5,486 bases of DNA from an uncultured Collinsella sp. (GTDB taxonomy: Bacteria; Actinomycetota; Coriobacteriia; Coriobacteriales; Coriobacteriaceae). The stretch spans positions 1 through 5,486 of the forward strand of contig CAUBQN010000103.1 of NCBI GenBank assembly GCA_958438125.1, read 5' to 3'. This document shows, piece after piece, positions 1-5,352 of the stretch (positions within the stretch are counted from its first letter, which is position 1; every line of letters begins with the position of its first letter). The notes beneath the pieces were generated by a model. That model had not been told where the DNA came from. It did no database searches and worked only from the letters and a program-made list of their open reading frames with translations. A program made the translations under genes and the position numbers.

Positions 1-164
1 TCCTGGGCCTCATCGTTGCCGTCAACTGCCTCAAGGAGTTCTTCGGCAAGGAGGCTGGCTCCATGCCTGATGAGGAGCCCGAGTGGTCCGATATGGGCAA
101 GGCCGAGTACGGTCGCGCCGCTGCCGCTGAGGCTCCTGCCGACGCCGAGGCCGCCAAGGCCTAG
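1..164 (+). CDS. C-terminal end of a probable membrane protein (5' truncated)
   Basis: Only the last ~53 residues and the TAG stop (162-164) are in the window; the reading frame is open to the left edge (codons from position 3). The visible part starts with a short hydrophobic run (LGLIVAVNCL), then a charged segment (KEFFGKEAGS), then an acidic and Ala/Glu-rich tail (AEAPADAEAAKA) likely to be disordered. A hydrophobic helix end followed by a charged tail is what the cytoplasmic C-terminus of a multi-pass transporter looks like, but no family motif is visible, so no function is assigned. A strong terminator follows 40 bases after the stop, so this is the last gene of its transcript. The codon choice (GCC, GAG, AAG dominate) fits a real, well-expressed gene. 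It could equally be a single-anchor membrane protein. Confidence 0.7.
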   Translation, partial: LGLIVAVNCLKEFFGKEAGSMPDEEPEWSDMGKAEYGRAAAAEAPADAEAAKA

Positions 165-203
165 TCGGTCGGACGGGTTGAATCTCCCATCCATTTGACT
201 CGG

Positions 204-242
204 AAAGACCGGGTCCGCGACTTCGCGGGCTCGGTCTTTTTT
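204..242 (+). terminator. Intrinsic terminator after the upstream membrane-protein gene
   Basis: A 16-bp stem (204-219 with 224-239, two G-U pairs, no bulge) closes on a four-base loop (ACTT, 220-223) and runs into six T residues (237-242). This is a textbook Rho-independent terminator on the + strand and separates the upstream gene from the JetD-like gene. Confidence 0.93.
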
Positions 243-283
243 CATGCAAAAGCGGGTGACGCTCGAGTGTTCTCGCAGATGTT

Positions 284-313
284 TTGCGTGGATAAGGGCG
301 CGCGTTGTACCAT
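284..313 (+). promoter_or_regulatory. Candidate promoter of the JetD-like gene
   Basis: A -35-like TTGCGT (284-289) lies 18 bases before a -10-like TACCAT (308-313), 34 bases ahead of the preferred GTG start. Each box matches four of six consensus positions. A promoter is expected here because a strong terminator lies just upstream. Other AT-rich hexamers in 313-326 (for example TATAGA) could serve as the -10 instead, so the exact boxes are uncertain. Confidence 0.35.
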
Positions 314-335
314 ATAGACGTATATGTGTACATAT
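307..335. promoter_or_regulatory. Nested AT-rich dyads, candidate operator
   Basis: Two overlapping inverted repeats lie just before the start codon: CATATA (311-316) with TATATG (321-326) around GACG, flanked by GTAC at 307-310 and 328-331, and a dyad ATATGT-gt-ACATAT (322-335). The stretch is strikingly AT-rich against its surroundings and sits between the likely -10 region and the ribosome-binding site, where a repressor would block transcription. Regulator identity is unknown, and chance in AT-rich sequence is possible. Confidence 0.3.
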
Positions 336-347
336 GAAAGGGGCCCC

Positions 348-2540
348 GTGGCCAAGACGGTATATTCCGATAACCAAAATAATGTCGATGCCCTGGCTGA
401 GCGTCTGAGCAGCCAGACATCGCTTTCTGCTGAGCGTGCCAAGCTGGTTGCCTACGACCTGCTTTGCCGCAAGGCGCTCAAGATCAAGTCGAGCGCGCTG
501 GCGCAAATTTTCCGCTCCGTCGATAAGGAATGTGACACCAAGGCGATGCGCGATGAGCTTATCGCGGCAAATATCGTGACCAAGATCGAGGGTAGCGGCA
601 TTAACGGGCGCCCGGCGTTCTATACCATCAATGCCGAGATCCGCGATGCCCAGGAGCAGCCTGCCGAGTCCGTCGAGGATTTTGTCGTCGAGGATCCCGC
701 TGACGTGCCTGCTGTGGAAGAAGTTGCCCCGCGTGAGCATGTCGATACCGATGAGTTGCTCGATGAGAACGTCGTGCGTGCCTTTACGGCCAAGGCAGGA
801 CGCGGCGGTTTTGGCGGGGGTGGCAAGCGCGATGCGCAGCGCCGCGCCCAGCAGGAGCGCTTCCGTCGCGCCGTTGCTCGAAAGGGTGAGACGGATGCTG
901 AGGCTGTTGAGATCGAGGTTGCCGCTGAGTCGCAGAAGCCCGCGAAGGAACAAAAGCCCGTGGAGGCCCAAGAGCCCAAGCGTCGTCGCGGTGCTCACTT
1001 CAAGGCTGCGCAGCAGGATGTCGCGCGTGAGGTTGAAGAGCCTTCCGAGGTTGCAGACGATGTTGAGGAGTCTGCCAAGAGGGCTCCGGGTTCGTGTCGT
1101 CCCGGCCGCGGTTTTGCAGGGCGCGCGTATCCCGTAAAGCGTCAGGAGAAGGGCGAGCCGGCTTCGACCGCTCAGGCCGATAAGGCCGAACAAACCGAGA
1201 AAACCGTTGAGCCGGCGGCTCGCGAGCAGCAACCTTCCGAGTCGCAGCCTGCGGCTGACACCGAGGTCAAAGTTCAACAGTCCGCTGATAAACAGGCGGG
1301 GGAGAGCGCTTCGAGCAAGCCCCGCCGTCGTCGTCACCGTGGCGGACGTGGCTCAAATGCCGAAACCGTGGCCGAGAAGGCGACAACGCAAAACAAGGAT
1401 GTGAAGGCTGAGACCCCGGTGGAGCAGCCCAAGCGCCAGCCGGCGAAGGGGGACAAGCCTGAACGTTCGCAAAAGAGCTCGTCCGCGCCAAAGCAAGAGC
1501 GCAAAGCTCAGGCAGATTCCAAGCACAAATCCCAGGCGCAGCCCAAACCGACTGCAAACGATGCGGCCGCCCAGCAGCCTGAGCAGCCCGCTCATGGCGA
1601 GGTTTCGGCGTTTGCTCTGGCCCGTGTCCTGGGCAGGCAGCTGCTCAAGGTCGTTCCCACGCCAATGGCGCTCTCCAAGATTAAGGAGCAACAGACTCAA
1701 ATCGTTAAGGTCGAGGGCAAGGACGGCAAAAAGGCTCCGCAGCGCACTCAGCACAACGAGATGTCCAACCGCAAGATTGCCGAGGAAATCGCAATCATCC
1801 AGGCTTGGATCGAGCAGAACCGAGGTGCCGATACGCCGGTTGCCTCGCGCCGCCAGCGTGCCTACCAGATCTTTAACGACGAGAAGGCTTTTGACGGCAA
1901 GCACGGTGAGCGCTTGATCAGGCGTATGACCGAAAAGGGCATCAGCATGCAGGCGATCAAGGTCGCCCCCAATCGCCCCGTGCACTTTACGGGCTTCTTT
2001 ACGCTGGGCGCCGACAAGCCGTTCATTATGGTCGAGAACCTGGACACCTACGACGAGATCGTCAAGCTGCTGCGTGGCCGCAAGCACGCCAAGCTCTTTG
2101 GCATCAAGGTGGGCGGCGTGATTTTTGGCGGCGGATGCAAGGCGAGCGTCTCGCATGCCCTGGACGATTATCTGGCTGAGATTGGCTATCGCTTTAACTA
2201 CGTCTACTACGTAGGCGATATCGATCGCGAGGGCGCGCGCATCGTCGAGCAGACTCGCAATGCCAATGTGGTTGAGATTCGCCTGCATGCCGGCATGTAC
2301 CGTGCCATGCTCGCCGAGCATAAGCGTCGCGTGAAGGCCGGCGGCGAGTGCGAGCCCGCGGCTGCCAACCAGGGCGTGCCGCAGAACCTGGCGGCGACGA
2401 TCAAGGATCTGCCCATGGTCACGCGCGTGCAGTTCCGCAACGTGCTGCGCGAGGGCGGGCGCATTCCGCAGGAGATCCTGATGACCGCCGACTATCGGGA
2501 TGGCGACTCGGGAAGCTTCGACCGCATGCTGAACAACTAG
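348..2540 (+). CDS. JetD-like TOPRIM protein (DUF2220-type) with N-terminal domain and long disordered linker
   Basis: A 730-residue protein, preferred start GTG 348 with ribosome-binding site GAAAGGGG at 336-343; an in-frame ATG at 324 would add eight residues but leaves that site inside the gene. Residues ~1-95 form a compact helical region ending in a wing-like stretch (IEGSGINGRPAFYTIN), reminiscent of a winged helix. Residues ~100-414 are low-complexity, rich in E, K, A, Q, P, with basic patches (RGGFGGGGKR near 152; KRRR near 211; RRRRHRGGRG near 326), typical of nucleic-acid-binding disorder. Residues ~415-730 carry the JetD signature: IMVENLDTY (metal-binding E563), a glycine-rich IFGGG, YYVGDIDREG (D624, D626) and a C-terminal VQFRNVLREGGRIP. 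JetD is the TOPRIM nuclease of Wadjet, which cleaves small circular plasmids with the SMC-like JetABC. The candidate catalytic acidic residues are kept, so nuclease activity is plausible. No jetABC is adjacent; the gene stands alone between a terminator and a hairpin element. Domain assignment is from remembered motifs; the cellular role is unknown. Confidence 0.82.
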   Translation: MAKTVYSDNQNNVDALAERLSSQTSLSAERAKLVAYDLLCRKALKIKSSALAQIFRSVDKECDTKAMRDELIAANIVTKIEGSGINGRPAFYTINAEIRDAQEQPAESVEDFVVEDPADVPAVEEVAPREHVDTDELLDENVVRAFTAKAGRGGFGGGGKRDAQRRAQQERFRRAVARKGETDAEAVEIEVAAESQKPAKEQKPVEAQEPKRRRGAHFKAAQQDVAREVEEPSEVADDVEESAKRAPGSCRPGRGFAGRAYPVKRQEKGEPASTAQADKAEQTEKTVEPAAREQQPSESQPAADTEVKVQQSADKQAGESASSKPRRRRHRGGRGSNAETVAEKATTQNKDVKAETPVEQPKRQPAKGDKPERSQKSSSAPKQERKAQADSKHKSQAQPKPTANDAAAQQPEQPAHGEVSAFALARVLGRQLLKVVPTPMALSKIKEQQTQIVKVEGKDGKKAPQRTQHNEMSNRKIAEEIAIIQAWIEQNRGADTPVASRRQRAYQIFNDEKAFDGKHGERLIRRMTEKGISMQAIKVAPNRPVHFTGFFTLGADKPFIMVENLDTYDEIVKLLRGRKHAKLFGIKVGGVIFGGGCKASVSHALDDYLAEIGYRFNYVYYVGDIDREGARIVEQTRNANVVEIRLHAGMYRAMLAEHKRRVKAGGECEPAAANQGVPQNLAATIKDLPMVTRVQFRNVLREGGRIPQEILMTADYRDGDSGSFDRMLNN

Positions 2541-2547
2541 GGCGTTC

Positions 2548-2684
2548 GGCCCCGGGAGAGTGGGGACACCGGCTTAGGTTTCCTGCTCTACAGTCCTGCT
2601 CACGACGGAGGCCACATTAAGTGGCCTCCTGTTCGTGCGGAACTCGCGATAAACCTAAGCCGGTGTCCCCACTCTCCCGGGGCC
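2548..2684. repeat. 137-bp palindromic element with perfect 34-bp inverted ends (MITE/REP-like)
   Basis: Positions 2548-2581 and 2651-2684 are exact inverted repeats of 34 bases (outer end GGCCCCGGGAGAGTGGGG). The 69-base interior holds a second perfect hairpin, GGAGGCCAC (2607-2615) with GTGGCCTCC (2621-2629) around ATTAA, itself flanked by CACGA/TCGTG (2601-2605, 2633-2637). The left arm begins eight bases after the stop of the JetD-like gene. No target-site duplication is evident and no T-run follows, so it is not a canonical terminator, though the RNA stem could protect the transcript end or slow polymerase. A small non-autonomous mobile element or extragenic palindrome fits best; no transposase is present in the window. 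Confidence 0.8.
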
Positions 2685-2807
2685 TGCGGCTACTTGGTTG
2701 TTGCATACGGCTCGCTTTTCGGAATTGGGCTGATATTTCAAGATGTAAGACGCTCTTGGTCCTTATGGGCCTGGGGCGCCTGTCTTTTAAAGGTAGATTT
2801 TTGGGAG
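2685..2807. other. Intergenic spacer with no recognised feature
   Basis: This is the part of the 2541-3056 gene-free stretch that lies between the two palindromic elements. It has mixed composition with a few T-runs (near 2785 and 2798-2802). The short open frames crossing it have no start context or protein-like composition. Nothing functional can be supported here. Confidence 0.5.
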
Positions 2808-2867
2808 GCCGGCACTTGGAGACGTTCCTTTAGTGCCGGCACTTTAGGAACGTCCCCAAGTGCCGGC
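2808..2867. repeat. 60-bp palindromic repeat with three GCCGGCAC cores
   Basis: Arms 2808-2829 and 2846-2867 are 22-base inverted repeats with one mismatch (A2820 opposite C2855), built on GCCGGCACTTGG(A/G)GACGTTCCT. The centre holds a perfect 12-base palindrome AGTGCCGGCACT (2832-2843), so the GCCGGCAC/GTGCCGGC core occurs three times and alternative folds compete. The right arm, read on the - strand, contains TTGGGGACGTTCC; the GGGGAC string also occurs in the 34-bp ends of the preceding element. This architecture is typical of extragenic palindromes mobilised by REP-associated tyrosine transposases, but no such gene is in the window. Confidence 0.78.
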
Positions 2868-2869
2868 TG

Positions 2870-3001
2870 TGGGACGGAGGGATTCCGCGTCCGCCTGGTC
2901 GGCGGCCGCGTTCCGCTGCGTCGCTTCGCTTCTTGCGTGCTGCGCTGGAAAACGCTTCGCGTTTCCTCAGCTCTGCACCCTTGCGGGTTCGAATCCCTCC
3001 G
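2870..3001. other. Segment bounded by opposed tRNA T-arm/acceptor copies; not a tRNA gene
   Basis: The left end, 2870-2885, is identical to 3061-3076, the 3' acceptor and T-arm side of the neighbouring tRNA-Gln, in the same orientation. The right end, 2985-3001 (GGGTTCGAATCCCTCCG), is a 17-base inverted copy of 3066-3082 of that tRNA. The ends therefore form an 11-base inverted repeat (2875-2885 with 2991-3001). The interior is GC-rich with small hairpins, for example around 2947-2966 and ACCC-TTGC-GGGT at 2977-2988. No D-arm, anticodon arm or matching 5' acceptor strand is found for either end, so neither is a functional tRNA. A tRNA-derived repeat, or a scar of integration at tRNA-Gln, are the likely explanations. 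Confidence 0.55.
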
Positions 3002-3010
3002 CTTGCCCAC

Positions 3011-3047
3011 AAGAAAGCGCCCTGGGCCGTTATGGGTTCAGGGCGCT
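3011..3047 (-). terminator. Terminator of tRNA-Gln
   Basis: On the - strand a perfect 9-bp GC-rich stem, CAGGGCGCT/AGCGCCCTG (3039-3047 with 3016-3024), encloses a 14-base loop and is followed by TTTCTT. It starts nine bases beyond the tRNA 3' CCA. The U-tract is interrupted by a C, so efficiency is uncertain, but position and stem strength support a tRNA terminator. Confidence 0.72.
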
Positions 3048-3056
3048 CAATTGTAA

Positions 3057-3131
3057 TGGCTGGGACGGAGGGATTCGAACCCCCAACAGCCGGCACCAAA
3101 AACCGGAGTTCTACCGTTGAACTACGTCCCA
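3057..3131 (-). tRNA. tRNA-Gln (anticodon UUG)
   Basis: Read on the - strand, a full cloverleaf is visible. The acceptor TGGGACG pairs with CGTCCCA; the D-stem is GTTC/GAAC with AACGGTA in the loop; the anticodon stem CCGGT/GCCGG (one G-U pair) encloses loop TTTTGGT with anticodon TTG; the variable loop is CTGTT; and the T-arm is GGGGG-TTCGAAT-CCCTC. The discriminator is G and the CCA end is encoded (3057-3059), giving 75 bases. The anticodon reads CAA and, by wobble, CAG. A likely promoter (3163-3191) and a terminator (3011-3047) frame it, so it can be a single-gene transcript. Confidence 0.95.
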
Positions 3132-3162
3132 ATGTGTGGCGTTGCCCAAAAGCAACTCGTTT

Positions 3163-3191
3163 AGTTTACCTAATCTGCGAGGGCATCGCAA
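3163..3191 (-). promoter_or_regulatory. Candidate promoter of tRNA-Gln, overlapping the upstream gene's stop
   Basis: On the - strand TTGCGA (3186-3191), a 17-base spacer and TAAACT (3163-3168) precede the tRNA by about 31 bases. Each box matches four of six consensus positions and the spacing is ideal. The -35 box lies within the last codons of the peptidoglycan-binding-domain gene and the spacer contains its TAG stop. Confidence 0.45.
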
Positions 3192-4075
3192 ACGCCATCG
3201 AGCAGGCGTACGGCGAGTGTCTGCGCGTCGCTGGCCGTGAAGGTGCCGTTGTAGCGCGTCATGCCCGTGAGCTCAATGCGAATGCGAGCCGGCTTCTGCT
3301 GTGCGGCGACATTGGCGGTGCGGATGCGCTGGGCCAGGTTGTGGCACTCGGCGAGGGCAATCGTGGCACGCGGTGCGGCGTCGGCGGGCAGCTCGTCGCT
3401 TGCGATCTCGAGCACCAGGTCAACGTCGGTTGGGACCTCGGAGTCGCAGAGCATCATGCCGCTGTTGTCGGTCGTTGCCGTGGCGATATTCCACATGCGC
3501 GACGCAACACTGCGCGCGATGGGGTCCTCGCCGATAACGGCAATCTGGAAGCGCTCGAGCACGTTGGCGGCGCGAGCAAAACCGATGCGGGACTCGGCTT
3601 CGGTGACCGAGGGCTTGCCCTCCCACACATGGTGCAGGCGGTTGATGTAGGCGTAGGTGTCCTGGAAGGCCATGCCGTCGGCAAACAGGCCGACATTTTC
3701 CTGGAACTGCTGCAGGGCGGCCTCGGTATGCGGACCAAAGTAGCCGTCGTCTTCGCCACAGGCAAAGCCCAAAACGTTGAGAGCGCGCTGCAGGGCCTGC
3801 ACATCGGCGCCATGGAAATTGGGCATGCGCAGATAGAGGGTGCGGTCGCCCAGCTTATACGAAGCGTCTACAAGGGCGCTCCAACAGGGGATATCGACGG
3901 CATGACCGGCAGCAAGGCCGCTGTCGAGCCTGAAGGTGCTGACGGCCTGCTCAGTGGTGGCTCCAAAGTACTTGTCGGTGACTTCGGCGGCATCAATCGT
4001 GTAGCCGAGCTGCAGGAGACGAGACTGCACGTCCTCGACGGCTGCTCCTTGCATGCCCGTTGTAATAGGTTCCAT
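3170..4075 (-). CDS. Cytoplasmic protein with two peptidoglycan-binding-like domains and an unassigned C-terminal domain
   Basis: A 301-residue protein; the ATG at 4075 is set by a clear ribosome-binding site GAAAGGGG (4083-4090) seven bases upstream, the same motif as before the JetD-like gene. Residues 7-54 (GMQGAAVEDVQSRLLQLGY ... YFGATTEQAVSTF) and 88-130 (HGADVQALQRALNVLGF ... YFGPHTEAALQQFQ) are two PG_binding_1-type repeats (PF01471): a G-x-V-x-x-L-Q-x-x-L helix, then a YFG-x-x-T-x-x-A motif. Residues ~170-301 form a separate alpha/beta-looking domain (RFQIAVIGED; DVDLVLEIASDE; ARIRIELTGM) without obvious catalytic His or zinc-binding residues. No signal peptide or membrane segment is seen, so it should be cytoplasmic. 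The two-repeat-plus-C-domain layout recalls CwlM of actinobacteria, a cytoplasmic amidase-like regulator of peptidoglycan precursor synthesis; this parallel is inference. The 138-bp gap after the polyprenyl synthase gene has no clear terminator, so read-through is possible besides its own promoter. Confidence 0.85.
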   Translation of the reverse strand: MEPITTGMQGAAVEDVQSRLLQLGYTIDAAEVTDKYFGATTEQAVSTFRLDSGLAAGHAVDIPCWSALVDASYKLGDRTLYLRMPNFHGADVQALQRALNVLGFACGEDDGYFGPHTEAALQQFQENVGLFADGMAFQDTYAYINRLHHVWEGKPSVTEAESRIGFARAANVLERFQIAVIGEDPIARSVASRMWNIATATTDNSGMMLCDSEVPTDVDLVLEIASDELPADAAPRATIALAECHNLAQRIRTANVAAQQKPARIRIELTGMTRYNGTFTASDAQTLAVRLLDGVCDALAD

Positions 4076-4107
4076 GAACGAACCCCTTTCGGCGTACCAT
4101 TCGTACT

Positions 4108-4137
4108 ATTTGAGCGTCTGTCGGATAGACAACGCAA
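4108..4137 (-). promoter_or_regulatory. Candidate promoter of the peptidoglycan-binding-domain gene
   Basis: On the - strand TTGCGT (4132-4137), an 18-base spacer and TCAAAT (4108-4113) lie 32 bases before the ATG. The spacer holds an imperfect inverted repeat (GTCT 4116-4119 with AGAC 4127-4130). The -35 hexamer equals that proposed for the JetD-like gene and nearly that for tRNA-Gln. Confidence 0.4.
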
Positions 4138-4213
4138 AGGGATGCATAAACATGCACTCAACAGTGTAGCAAGTTGTGCCTAAATACGCTGCTGACAGGT
4201 TTTATAACACCCG

Positions 4214-5239
4214 TTAGTTAAGGCGCTCCACAAAGAAATCTGCCATGGAGAGGAACAGCTCGCGTGCGTGCGGATCAAGCTCAACGTTCTCGATGGCCGC
4301 TTTGGCCTTAGCGGTCAGGTCGAGCGCGTAAGTGTGGGCGTAATCGATAGAGCCGGTCTCCTGGAAGATCTCCACGGCGCGTGCGAGCTGCGCGGGATCA
4401 TCGGTGCCCGAGGAAAGAATCGCCTCGACTTCGTCGTGGTGGCGCTCATCAGAGAGGGCGTGTACGGCGACAAGCGTGCGCTTGCCCTCGGTGATGTCGG
4501 TGCGGAAGTCCTTGTTGGCGGCTTCCTTAGTGCCGACAAGGTTGAGCAGGTCGTCCTGAATCTGAAAGGCAAGGCCTGTGTGTAGGCCAAAGGCGCGCAG
4601 CGCTTCGATTTGCTCATCGCTGCCGCCGCCGATAATGGCTCCGGCGGCAAGCGGCGTGGCTCCGCTGTAAAACGCGGTCTTGTGCGTCGCCATGTCCAGG
4701 TAGTCATCAACCGAGATATCAAAGCGCCCGTCACGGACCCAACCCAGGTCGAGTGCTTGACCCTCAATGGTGCGGACGATCATCTCGGTAAGCTCGTGGA
4801 GCACGCGCAGCTTCACGTCGGACTCCAGCGTAGGGTCGTCGAGAACCGTCTTGGTGACCATGGTGAGCGCCAGGTCGCCACAATTGATGGCAAGGCCCGT
4901 GCCCTCGGTAAGGTGCATACAGGGCTTGCCTCGACGAAGCTGTCCGTTGTCGGCGATGTCGTCGTGGATCAGCGCGCCCGACTGGAAATGCTCGATAGCT
5001 GCCGCGGCGCTGCGGGCGCTCTCAAAGCTGCCGCCCACTGCGGTTGCGGCGAGCATGCAGATAAGCGGGCGGTGGCGCTTGCCGGCGTTGGCCGTAAAAG
5101 CCGAGAGCGGCGCGTACAGGTAGCGCTCGATATCGGCAGAGGTCGCCTGTCCGTCAAAGAACGTGGCCAGATAGTCGTTAATCTGGTCAAAGTGTTGGGC
5201 TAAAAAGCTGGTAAACGGACTGGACACGGGTTCTCGCAT
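4214..5239 (-). CDS. Polyprenyl diphosphate synthase (short-chain isoprenyl transferase)
   Basis: A trans-isoprenyl diphosphate synthase that condenses isopentenyl diphosphate onto allylic primers to make C15-C20 or longer chains, feeding quinone side chains and lipid carriers. Numbering from the ATG at 5239 (341 residues, normal for the family), it shows GKRHRP (~53-58) for diphosphate binding, the first aspartate-rich motif HDDIAD followed by RRGKP (~92-106), HKTAFY (~186-191), the second motif FQIQDDLLN (~225-233) and EGKRT (~251-255). The second motif ends in Asn where many members have Asp, a tolerated but notable change. DDxxD spacing in the first motif, rather than DDxxxxD, separates it from the bacterial IspA type; product length cannot be read with certainty. 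An ATG at 5278 would add 13 residues but has no ribosome-binding site and would place a perfect dyad inside the gene; the 5239 start has only a weak AGAAAG just upstream, so the start remains uncertain. It sits 113 bp after the HAD gene on the same strand. Confidence 0.93.
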   Translation of the reverse strand: MREPVSSPFTSFLAQHFDQINDYLATFFDGQATSADIERYLYAPLSAFTANAGKRHRPLICMLAATAVGGSFESARSAAAAIEHFQSGALIHDDIADNGQLRRGKPCMHLTEGTGLAINCGDLALTMVTKTVLDDPTLESDVKLRVLHELTEMIVRTIEGQALDLGWVRDGRFDISVDDYLDMATHKTAFYSGATPLAAGAIIGGGSDEQIEALRAFGLHTGLAFQIQDDLLNLVGTKEAANKDFRTDITEGKRTLVAVHALSDERHHDEVEAILSSGTDDPAQLARAVEIFQETGSIDYAHTYALDLTAKAKAAIENVELDPHARELFLSMADFFVERLN

Positions 5240-5250
5240 TCTTTCTGAGG

Positions 5251-5264
5251 TTGCATTGATGCAA
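5251..5264. promoter_or_regulatory. Perfect dyad TTGCAT-tg-ATGCAA, candidate operator
   Basis: A 14-base inverted repeat with six-base arms lies 12 bases upstream of the preferred polyprenyl synthase start. It is more AT-rich than its surroundings and placed where a repressor or an mRNA hairpin would act. No regulator is known from the window. If the gene really starts at 5278 this would be coding sequence. Confidence 0.3.
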
Positions 5265-5352
5265 TATGCAGACAACATATTGCCACATCAGGGCGTTTGG
5301 CGCGGCAGTTTTGGCGATTTGGGACAACGGGCGTGCGTTTGATGGAGCGCGC

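Noticed and set aside
1353..2321. - strand open frame of 322 codons opposite the JetD-like gene
   Set aside because: It is antisense to the conserved TOPRIM domain and shows Leu/Ala/Arg-rich shadow composition with no start context.
2621..2833. Short + strand open frames between the palindromic elements
   Set aside because: They lie mostly inside inverted repeats, have no ribosome-binding site and show no protein-like pattern.
2548..3001. CRISPR array
   Set aside because: The repeats here are inverted and few, with no regularly spaced direct repeats or spacers of constant length, and no cas gene is in the window.
2830..3132. - strand open frame containing GGIRTR- and STVELR-like peptides
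   Set aside because: These peptides are translations of tRNA-Gln and the T-arm copies, a well-known annotation artefact.
3141..3155. Small hairpin GTTGC/GCAAC between the peptidoglycan-binding-domain gene and tRNA-Gln, considered as a terminator
   Set aside because: The stem has only five pairs and is not followed by a T-run on the - strand.
2933..4183. Long + strand open frame (416 codons) across the tRNA and the peptidoglycan-binding-domain gene
   Set aside because: It runs through the structural tRNA gene and is the complement of a gene with a good start, ribosome-binding site and recognisable domains; its composition is that of a shadow frame.
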